Shown one piece after another: positions 1-6,019 of a stretch of 9,704 nucleotides of DNA; position 1 is the first letter of the stretch, and each line of letters starts with the position of its first letter. The notes below the pieces were generated by a model, which did no database searches, had not been told where the DNA came from, and was given only the letters and a program-made list of their open reading frames with translations. The position numbers and the translations under genes were made by a program. The stretch spans positions 1 through 9,704 of the forward strand of contig CAYSBA010000028.1 of NCBI GenBank assembly GCA_964429075.1. The letters run 5' to 3'. The stretch comes from CAYSBA01 sp964429075 [NCBI: uncultured bacterium] (GTDB lineage Bacteria; CAYSBA01).

Positions 1-1046
1 ATGATTACTCTCAATGTGAGAGTGATAACAACTGTAACAACCAGAAGACATACAAAGACATTATTTATCTGGCAACAGGAATCTCAAAGAATGAGCTTTT
101 TAAGATAGAGGTAGACAAAGACGGAAATTCAACCATCAATAAGATTTTTGATGACTCACAACTCGATGGTGATCATATGTTCAATCTAATGGATATAAAA
201 GATGATAAACTCTGTCTTACCGATTCTGTGGGTGATAAGGTCTATGTATTTGATTTATTAACCGATCAGGTAAAATATACCGTTGAGACTCCACAATACT
301 CCAATGTCTTTGATTGCGAAATCATCCCAGATGGTATTGCGGCATCGCTCTATATGAATGATTCGGTATTCTTGTGGAATGAAAACAATGGTAACACTTC
401 GGAAATTCCCATTTCTCCTGGTGCAAGGCCAGAAGGGATTGTTAACCTTAATAATACATTGTATGTGGCAGCTACGTTCTCTGTATACAATCCAAATACA
501 CAGATGATGGATTATTCAGATCCAGCAATATATCTTATTGACCTGAGCAGTAAAACATTGATCGATACAGATAACGATAATTCAAACGGCACAACCCCGA
601 TATATACATCAGGCCTTAATACCCAGTTTGTAGCAACAGACGGTGAATATATATATTCCATAAGCACCGGTGATTATATGGATAATCTTTCTGCTATTGA
701 TAAGATAGATACTGCAACTAACGATATTGTAAAGTCAGAAAACCTGGATAGCACATATGGTAGAAACTTTATCTTCGAGGACAACCTTTTTCTTGCATCG
801 AGCGTAAGTCTAAATGTTTCTGTATTTTCAAAAGATGATCTTAGTGCAAAAAAGGACATTAATCTGCCAGGACAGGGAGATTATGTATATATCCCCGCAA
901 TCTCAGGGGGTAAAAACTGGATATACGTAGCATCATCTGCAGACAATAGCATCTATCTACTGGATAAGACCGATCTATCGATCAGCGATAAAGTAATAAA
1001 AATAGAGGGTGGTAGCATCATGGATATGGTAACCATATGGAAATAG
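1..1046 (+). CDS. Beta-propeller-like protein, 5'-truncated by the window edge
   Basis: The reading frame is open from base 3, so the first in-frame ATG (177) is probably internal; 347 residues are visible and the true start lies outside. The protein is built of short repeated beta-strand units of the kind 'lYvad...i.viDl.t..v', such as VYVFDLLTD, IYLIDLSSK and IYLLDKTDL. It also has a GARPEGIV segment typical of YVTN/YncE-like or SMP-30-like propellers. The first visible residues include two Cys (CESDNNC), and there are many Asn, Asp and Ser and few Lys-rich helices, which suggests a secreted or periplasmic protein. An Asp/Asn-rich loop (DTDNDNSNG, near base 564) could bind calcium. No catalytic residues can be assigned, so the role is unknown. 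Such proteins often scaffold or bind ligands at the cell surface. It is followed within 15 bases by a terminator, so it ends its transcription unit. The fold is likely; the family name is tentative. Confidence 0.75.
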   Translation, partial: DYSQCESDNNCNNQKTYKDIIYLATGISKNELFKIEVDKDGNSTINKIFDDSQLDGDHMFNLMDIKDDKLCLTDSVGDKVYVFDLLTDQVKYTVETPQYSNVFDCEIIPDGIAASLYMNDSVFLWNENNGNTSEIPISPGARPEGIVNLNNTLYVAATFSVYNPNTQMMDYSDPAIYLIDLSSKTLIDTDNDNSNGTTPIYTSGLNTQFVATDGEYIYSISTGDYMDNLSAIDKIDTATNDIVKSENLDSTYGRNFIFEDNLFLASSVSLNVSVFSKDDLSAKKDINLPGQGDYVYIPAISGGKNWIYVASSADNSIYLLDKTDLSISDKVIKIEGGSIMDMVTIWK

Positions 1047-1058
1047 GTAAAAAAGTAG

Positions 1059-1089
1059 GGGGGCGAAGATACAGGATCGCCCCCTTTTT
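1059..1089 (+). terminator. Intrinsic terminator after the propeller gene
   Basis: A perfect 8-bp GC-rich stem (GGGGGCGA at 1059-1066 with TCGCCCCC at 1077-1084) and a 10-nt loop are followed directly by TTTTT (1085-1089). It starts 12 bases after the propeller stop codon. The cytochrome gene on the other strand ends at 1099, so the hairpin lies between two convergent genes. On the minus strand it is followed by a poorer T-run (CTACTTTTTT), so it may work weakly in that direction too. Confidence 0.9.
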
Positions 1090-1098
1090 CAATCCTTA

Positions 1099-1671
1099 TT
1101 ATTCAATAGGTTGTAAAAACATCCCACAGATGGGACATCGTCCAGGCACATCCATCTTTACCTTCTTGTGCATTGAGCAGCCAAAATGTTTATGTGTTTC
1201 AAAGGTCTTTACAAGATTAACAATATCCCAGATCTCTCTCTCCTTCAGGGAAGATTCAAAAGAGGGCATCGCTGTACCTTCAACCCCCTCTTTGATAATG
1301 TGAAAAATCTCTCCATCGCTGCTTCCATGCTTAAATTTACCATCCCTCAGATTTGCAGGTTTTGGATTCAGATTCTTTGACATCTTACCATCTCCCCTGC
1401 CAGATTTTCCATGACACATTGCGCATCTTTCTTTAAAGATACAATATGCCTTTTTTAAGGATGAAGGTGTCAATTTCTGAGGATTTTTCATCCTGGTATA
1501 CTCCATGTGTCTGTGCATACCTTTTCCATGGGCCAGAAGACTATTGTCCATGCAGGTATGATTATTAACACCACCTGCACTGTTGGTTTCTTCCATAGAA
1601 CAACCTGATTGAGCACCATATCTTTGGCATGAACAATTTTCATGTGCCCCGGCGTAAGAATTTCTAAACAA
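1099..1671 (-). CDS. Exported mono-haem cytochrome c with C-terminal heavy-metal-binding Cys motif
   Basis: Residues are numbered from a TTG at 1669-1671, the first normal start codon in the frame. Around 70-160 is a class I cytochrome c domain: haem motif CAMCH (83-87) followed by GKSGRGDGK, with likely distal Met135 in GTAMPSF. Residues 160-190 carry CSMH...CPICGM, the pattern of the small heavy-metal-binding domain seen next to copper and other metal transporters (usual form CPMHP...CPICGM). The first 60 residues hold four more Cys and a His/Met-rich stretch (HGKGMHRHMEYTRM), also suggesting metal binding. Haem attachment needs export, yet the TTG start omits the signal peptide. The frame continues upstream to 1734 and reads KNLRILKLAIFLGTGAVLLF then RNSYA, a good Sec signal cleaved after SYA. 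The real start is therefore probably upstream, although no ATG, GTG or TTG exists there. The TTG does have an AGGAG 8 nt before it, so it cannot be excluded. Likely role: periplasmic electron transfer or metal handling; partners unknown. Confidence 0.85.
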   Translation of the reverse strand: MFRNSYAGAHENCSCQRYGAQSGCSMEETNSAGGVNNHTCMDNSLLAHGKGMHRHMEYTRMKNPQKLTPSSLKKAYCIFKERCAMCHGKSGRGDGKMSKNLNPKPANLRDGKFKHGSSDGEIFHIIKEGVEGTAMPSFESSLKEREIWDIVNLVKTFETHKHFGCSMHKKVKMDVPGRCPICGMFLQPIE

Positions 1672-1730
1672 AAGAACAGCTCCTGTTCCCAGAAAGATGG
1701 CTAATTTTAAAATACGTAGATTCTTACTCT

Positions 1731-1736
1731 CCTCCT
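1731..1736 (-). promoter_or_regulatory. Strong Shine-Dalgarno with no standard start codon after it
   Basis: On the minus strand AGGAGG (1736 to 1731) is followed by AG, then the in-frame codons AGT AAG AAT CTA CGT ATT. An ATG in place of AGT (1726-1728) would give MKNLRILK, a textbook signal-peptide beginning, although only 2 nt from AGGAGG. The only rare start option in frame is ATT at 1711-1713, 17 nt from the AGGAGG. Confidence 0.6.
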
Positions 1737-1737
1737 A

Positions 1738-1945
1738 AAATTATTTTATTCCTATAAGTCAATTTTTGTGCCAGCAAAAATAACAAATAATTACAGTAAG
1801 TTGTTATAAGTTATCACTTTTTGTTTTATATTATTGTAAATTTGTGTAGAATATTGACCAACCTGTGGTTTTTTGAGTTATTCAGCAAAGGATATGATCT
1901 GGATAAGGTTTGTCTATTTGAAAATTTTTGTGTTACTATAGGGAT
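1738..1945. other. AT-rich divergent intergenic region
   Basis: About 200 bases separate the divergent cytochrome and GH1 genes. Apart from the sigma-54-like element near 1759-1774, it contains a small inverted repeat (ATTTTTG at 1762-1768 with CAAAAAT at 1775-1781). A TATATT at 1827-1832 lacks a well-spaced -35, and a TTGACC at 1854-1859 has only a poor -10 (GTTATT) 17 bases on. I cannot assign a sigma-70 promoter for the GH1 gene with confidence. Confidence 0.5.
1759..1774 (-). promoter_or_regulatory. Candidate sigma-54 (-24/-12) promoter for the cytochrome gene
   Basis: Reading the minus strand from 1774, the sequence is CTGGCAC, five A, then TTGA. The sigma-54 consensus is YTGGCACG-N4-TTGC. 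The -24 GG and the -12 G are at the correct 10-bp separation; the main mismatch is A for C in the -12 GC. Transcription would begin about 1748, some 12 nt before the strong AGGAGG. The site overlaps a 7-bp AT-rich inverted repeat (1762-1781). The window also encodes a sigma-54 activator at 7438-8799. Confidence 0.4.
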
Positions 1946-3430
1946 ATGAAACAGTTTTTTATTGTTCTAACTATAATTATAATTTTTGGTATCGCCTGTT
2001 ATGGTAAGAAAAAAAATACCATAACCTTTGACAGAGATTTTTTATTCGGGGTTGCTACTTCGGCATATCAAATAGAGGGCAACAATGTAAATTCTGATTA
2101 CTGGTCCTTTGAACAGATGGGAAAAACAGAAGATCTATCTAAAAAGGCCTGTAATTCCTGGGAGCTCTGGCAGGAGGATAATCAACTCGTAGAGGACCTT
2201 GGTGTAGATGTATATCGTATATCTATCGAATGGAGCAGGATAGAACCTGAAAAAGGGAGTTTTGATACAGATGCCTTAAACCATTACATAAAAATCATAG
2301 AAGATCTTACCGATCGTGGTATCCGTCCTGTGGTAACACTGCATCACTTTACAAATCCAATATGGTTGAACGATCCAGAGGACACAGAAGAACATCCAGG
2401 CTGGAAGGATGCCGCTTCAGTTGAAGAGTTTAAAAAATATGTGGAATTTGTTGTCTCTCATCTCAAGGACCGGGTGGACCTGTGGATCACCATAAACGAA
2501 CCAGTGGTATATGTACTTGGTGCATACGGTACAGGTAATTTCCCCCCTGGTGATAAGTCTATCTTTAACCTAAAAACAAAGATCGTTGGCGTATTAAAAA
2601 ACCTGATAGAGGCCCATGTTGAGTCCTACAAAATTATTAAAGATATAGATACAGAAGATGCAGATGGTGATGGTATAGCTTCAATGGTTGGCATAGCAAA
2701 AAATTCTATCTATTTTTATCCTGCGAATCCTCAGGAACCACTTGATGTGGATGCTGCAAACAGGCTCGATGATTTCTATAACCTTACATTCCCAAGGGCT
2801 GTTATTGAAGGTATGTTTGATGAAGAGATGGATGGACTTACAGATCAGGATCTTCATAAGGATTGGGTAAACAAACTCGATTTTCTTGGTATCAACTACT
2901 ATACATCAGATCCTGTAGTATACAATTCTGCTATCATGAAGCCTGTTGATGCACTTATGTGTGATGGAATGATAGAAAAGGTAACAGGTATTTCTCTTTC
3001 TGATCTTGGTTGTCCAGACGTACCATATGAAAGGTCTGACAACGGTATGAACATTGTCCCTGAGGGACTGTACAGAATACTTCGCAAATTGAATGACAGT
3101 TTTGGACTTCCATTGATAATTACAGAAAATGGGATAGCCACAACAGACGACAACAAGAGAATAAGATATATAATCTCACATCTTCAGATGATAGAGATGG
3201 CAATAAATGATGGTATTGATGTCTTTGGTTATATACACTGGTCACTGATGGATAACTATGAGTGGGGAAGTTTTGATCCCCGTTTTGGACTCTATAGAAC
3301 AGATTACAACACCTTTGATCGTAATCCAACCGGGGCATCCTCTTTTTACAGTGAGATGGTCAAAAAAAGAGAGATTACAGAAAAGATGCTGGAAAAATGG
3401 CCACCTTTTGAGGTACCTACCTTGCCCTGA
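1946..3430 (+). CDS. Glycoside hydrolase family 1 beta-glycosidase, putative lipoprotein
   Basis: A retaining beta-glycosidase (beta-glucosidase or beta-galactosidase type) of 494 residues counted from ATG 1946. All family 1 landmarks are present: FLFGVATSAYQIEG with Gln42, TLHHF with His134, acid/base Glu185 in INEP, NYY near 317-319, nucleophile Glu394 in IITENG, Trp432, and Glu439-Trp440 in YEWG followed by PRFGLY. The phosphate-binding Ser-x-Lys-x-Tyr signature of 6-phospho-glycosidases is not seen after EW, so a non-phosphorylated substrate is likely. ATG 1946 is preferred to GTG 1928 because it gives a clean leader: MKQFFIVLTIIIIFGIAC, a hydrophobic stretch ending in a lipobox-like FGIA-Cys18, with Tyr rather than Asp at +2. 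That suggests an outer-membrane lipoprotein, whereas most family 1 enzymes are cytoplasmic. The ribosome site is weak (AGGG 2-3 nt upstream). A DADGDG loop (238-243) resembles a calcium site. No transporter or other sugar gene is adjacent. Family certain; substrate and lipidation inferred. Confidence 0.93.
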   Translation: MKQFFIVLTIIIIFGIACYGKKKNTITFDRDFLFGVATSAYQIEGNNVNSDYWSFEQMGKTEDLSKKACNSWELWQEDNQLVEDLGVDVYRISIEWSRIEPEKGSFDTDALNHYIKIIEDLTDRGIRPVVTLHHFTNPIWLNDPEDTEEHPGWKDAASVEEFKKYVEFVVSHLKDRVDLWITINEPVVYVLGAYGTGNFPPGDKSIFNLKTKIVGVLKNLIEAHVESYKIIKDIDTEDADGDGIASMVGIAKNSIYFYPANPQEPLDVDAANRLDDFYNLTFPRAVIEGMFDEEMDGLTDQDLHKDWVNKLDFLGINYYTSDPVVYNSAIMKPVDALMCDGMIEKVTGISLSDLGCPDVPYERSDNGMNIVPEGLYRILRKLNDSFGLPLIITENGIATTDDNKRIRYIISHLQMIEMAINDGIDVFGYIHWSLMDNYEWGSFDPRFGLYRTDYNTFDRNPTGASSFYSEMVKKREITEKMLEKWPPFEVPTLP

Positions 3431-5474
3431 TCCCATAGGGTGGTATGGTTTCAAGTAGATCTTCCATTTTGGCATCTTTTTTTATTAAAATATTTGCCAG
3501 TTGAACAAGCCACCAGTCATTAAATTCCTTATTTATTATATCAAGAAGCTCATTTGCCTTTCTCTTTTTACCTGACTTAGCAAGGGCTATTGCCATAAGG
3601 GATCTGTATGCTGTAAGTTCAAGATCACCTGATGCCTCATTAGCACCCTTAGAGAGGATATTATATGCCCTGTTGTAATTTTTGTTTAAAAATATCTCAA
3701 TAGCGCCATTTAAAAATCTATCTTTGATCTTTTTAACTGTGGAATTGAAAATTTTCTTTATCTCTTTTTTTAAGGTCCTCTCTTTTAAGATCATGCTCAA
3801 AAGGACCCATCTATCAAAGTTACTCTTCAAAAGAAGGTTTGAGTCCTTACCGGTAGCAATGTCGTAGATTGCCTCCATCTGTTCTGACAATCTATTGGAT
3901 GGAAAGAAACTTACGAGTCTCTTTTCAATCTCAAGTGCGTCGTTGTACCGTCCAGATTCGATGTAGGCTTCATACTGTAAAATAAATGGATATGTCCCTG
4001 ATATCAAAGGATTAAGATCCTTTTTTAGGACCCCTGGATCTGTGGATTCCTGTTTTCGTAGTGATACAAGATTCTGAATGACCCTTAGCCTCTCCTGTTC
4101 AGATTCTGATAGGTCCTTTTTGTAGACAACAGAGAGTCTTTCAAGATATTTTGATACATCTTCAGATGGGCCATAAAGTGCAAGTAATCCTTCAACAATA
4201 GACAGGGTTGCTCTCTTATCTGTATTATTTTCTTTCAAAACAAAACGTGAAAGTTCAACAGAACGATCTAGCTTAAGATTTGTGGTATAATAGATATGTA
4301 GCAGGTGCCTTGTCAGTATGTTATCTGGAGCCTTTTTATAGGAGATATCAAGATAATGCATGGCCTCTTTATATTCACCACGAAAGAGCTTATATATCGC
4401 AAATATATCTGCAATAAAGACATCTGACTTAGCTAAATCTTCAGAATTAATAGATGCAAAGATTGTATCTGCCTTAGTGAGATCCCTACCAAGTAGATAC
4501 AGTAAAAGCATGCAGGATTTTTTGATCTTCTCATTTTTATCTGATAATTTTGAAACAAGCTGGTTTAGTTTATCAATATGTTCTTTTTTTAGGCCAGCCT
4601 TTAAGAGTATTGAATCTATAAATTCAATCTTGAATTCAGCAAATATTGTAAAATCTGTCTCACCTGTGAGTTTTTGTACTTTTTTTATATCCCCCTTGAT
4701 CTTATCTATGTCATTAGTATTGAGGGAAGTTAGATGAGTATCTATCTCTTTTTTAAGTTTGTCAGCCTCTCTTTTTATCTTTTTTTTGTACGAGGAATAA
4801 TATAAAAAGCCTGCCATAATAACCAGAATAAAAACAACAACAAAAACAGGCCACCTCTTTTTCTTTAGTGCAATATCTTCCAGATCTGTCTCGGTATCTT
4901 TCGCTTCTGACCTTACCTCTGAGACCATATCTTCTTTTGCACTTGATTTTTGTTGGTCTTTTGTCTCTCTTTGATCAGGCTCTTCAGATTGTCTGTTGGG
5001 CTCTATTTGACTGGCTTCTTTTGATTTTCCCCTGGTTGGCATCATAATCTGTTTTGTTATCTCCTTCAGGTTTGTTGCAGCCTCCTCGAGTATGGTAAGT
5101 GCCCTGTGGTTTGATGGATCTTTTTCTAAGATCTCCCGACATAGATCTGTTGCACCCTCAAAGTCAGAAGCGTAGAGCAGGATCTCAGCCATTCTTAGAT
5201 CATCTTCAAGACTGTTGGCCTTAAGGAGCCTAAGTCTTTTCAGACAGTCGAGTTCGAGTTTGTATTTCCCTTGCTTTCTGTATATTTCTGCCTGTAGACG
5301 AACAGGCTCTGGATTGTCAGGGTAGTTTCTCATACCCCGTTTAAGCACAACAATTGCTTCAATCAACCTACCTCTTTCTATGTAGGCCTTTGCAAGCCTG
5401 ATATAGACATCAGATTTTGGATTTGATGTAAACTCTTGCTCTAACTCTTCTATTTCGATGTCCCTATCCTTCAT
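3417..5474 (-). CDS. Single-pass membrane protein with TPR repeats on both sides
   Basis: A 685-residue protein. Residues 5-135 form tetratricopeptide-type helical repeats (for example SDVYIRLAKAYIERGRLIEA from 21, and MAEILLYASDFEGATDLC from 95). Residues 140-205 are a charged, low-complexity linker rich in Glu, Lys, Gln and Ser. One transmembrane helix lies at about 208-226 after a KKKR patch. From 228 a Lys/Glu-rich coiled-coil-like segment leads into further helical repeats to the C-terminus (about 345-385 and 590-650 are the most TPR-like). The positive patch before the helix predicts the N-terminal TPRs in the cytoplasm and the larger C-terminal part in the periplasm. No catalytic motif is seen; a scaffold or assembly role is inferred. 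The start at 5474 lies 12 nt after the upstream gene's stop, so the two are probably cotranscribed; its ribosome site is weak. The 3' end overlaps the GH1 gene tail-to-tail by 14 nt. Confidence 0.85.
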   Translation of the reverse strand: MKDRDIEIEELEQEFTSNPKSDVYIRLAKAYIERGRLIEAIVVLKRGMRNYPDNPEPVRLQAEIYRKQGKYKLELDCLKRLRLLKANSLEDDLRMAEILLYASDFEGATDLCREILEKDPSNHRALTILEEAATNLKEITKQIMMPTRGKSKEASQIEPNRQSEEPDQRETKDQQKSSAKEDMVSEVRSEAKDTETDLEDIALKKKRWPVFVVVFILVIMAGFLYYSSYKKKIKREADKLKKEIDTHLTSLNTNDIDKIKGDIKKVQKLTGETDFTIFAEFKIEFIDSILLKAGLKKEHIDKLNQLVSKLSDKNEKIKKSCMLLLYLLGRDLTKADTIFASINSEDLAKSDVFIADIFAIYKLFRGEYKEAMHYLDISYKKAPDNILTRHLLHIYYTTNLKLDRSVELSRFVLKENNTDKRATLSIVEGLLALYGPSEDVSKYLERLSVVYKKDLSESEQERLRVIQNLVSLRKQESTDPGVLKKDLNPLISGTYPFILQYEAYIESGRYNDALEIEKRLVSFFPSNRLSEQMEAIYDIATGKDSNLLLKSNFDRWVLLSMILKERTLKKEIKKIFNSTVKKIKDRFLNGAIEIFLNKNYNRAYNILSKGANEASGDLELTAYRSLMAIALAKSGKKRKANELLDIINKEFNDWWLVQLANILIKKDAKMEDLLETIPPYGIRAR

Positions 5475-5486
5475 AGTTCATCCATG

Positions 5487-5939
5487 TCAATTCAATATGT
5501 CATTTATTCTTTTTTTTACTCTATAAAGCCAGGCTTCTGCATCCTTCCCCTCCCTGTTGTATCTTAGAAGAAGGGCAAGTAAAAGGGGTGGTGTGAGCTC
5601 CTTTTCAGGATCAAAAATCCTTTTAGATATTGCTATTTCATACCTGTATTTGAACTCAAAGTTTTCATCGGTCATAATAAAAAAGCCTCTGTCTGACTTA
5701 ACCTTTAAAGAGGTGGTAATGTCTTTCAACCAGCTTATCATACCCTGACAGAAACACAGTACATCACTACCATTGAATAGTCTGTTTCGATTCAGATCTC
5801 TTAGAATCTTCATTGATATTGATACACTGAACCTCTTTTCGGCAGGTATCATTTTGTATTTGTTGTAGACAAGTTCGACTAAATTCCTATATTCATCCAT
5901 CAGTTCAAAATCATACATAACATCTCTATACAAGAGCAT
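5487..5939 (-). CDS. Conserved-looking protein of unknown function, paired with the TPR gene
   Basis: I do not recognise this 150-residue protein. It has no signal peptide or transmembrane helix and looks like a soluble cytoplasmic alpha/beta protein, with a helical start, a strand-rich middle (RGFFIMTDENFEFKYRYEIA) and a basic helical end (RVKKRINDILN). It has two close Cys (CFC, near 82-84), which is not enough to propose a metal site. The reading frame is real in appearance: no competing long frame, and a tight 12-nt gap to the TPR gene, which makes an operon likely. The start is uncertain. ATG at 5939 has no good Shine-Dalgarno, and ATG at 5918 (MYDFEL) or 5900 (MDEYRN) are alternatives. 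Its likely role is to act with the TPR membrane protein, but this is only inferred from position. Confidence 0.7.
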   Translation of the reverse strand: MLLYRDVMYDFELMDEYRNLVELVYNKYKMIPAEKRFSVSISMKILRDLNRNRLFNGSDVLCFCQGMISWLKDITTSLKVKSDRGFFIMTDENFEFKYRYEIAISKRIFDPEKELTPPLLLALLLRYNREGKDAEAWLYRVKKRINDILN

Positions 5940-5971
5940 AGCTCTTTTTTCAACATATAGTAGATATTTTT

Positions 5972-6000
5972 TTGACTGCTGTTGTAAGCTGTGTTATTCT
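5972..6000 (+). promoter_or_regulatory. Sigma-70 type promoter with extended -10, for the M23 gene
   Basis: A -35 TTGACT (5972-5977, 5 of 6 to consensus), a 17-nt spacer and a -10 TATTCT (5995-6000, 4 of 6) are seen, with TG at 5992-5993 one base before the -10 (extended -10). The predicted start of transcription near 6007 is just ahead of the AGGAG (6011-6015) and GTG (6020). The TTG in the -35 box is in frame with the gene and could be mistaken for its start codon. Confidence 0.6.
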
Positions 6001-6019
6001 CTTTTTGACGAGGAGTGGT

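Noticed and set aside
1-156. ATG at base 1 opening a short frame
   Set aside because: It closes after about 51 codons and overlaps, in another frame, the well-supported propeller frame that is open from base 3.
1762-1781. Inverted repeat ATTTTTG/CAAAAAT as a possible operator or terminator
   Set aside because: It is mostly A/T in an AT-rich spacer, and its halves overlap the sigma-54-like site; chance is a sufficient explanation.
1854-1882. TTGACC with GTTATT 17 bases on, as a promoter for the GH1 gene
   Set aside because: The -10 matches only 3 of 6 positions and there is no extended -10 TG; too weak to list as a promoter.
4360-4737. Plus-strand frame of 125 codons inside the TPR gene
   Set aside because: It is antisense to a convincing coding region with TPR periodicity, is Ser/Leu/Phe-rich as expected of a mirror frame, and has no recognisable domain.
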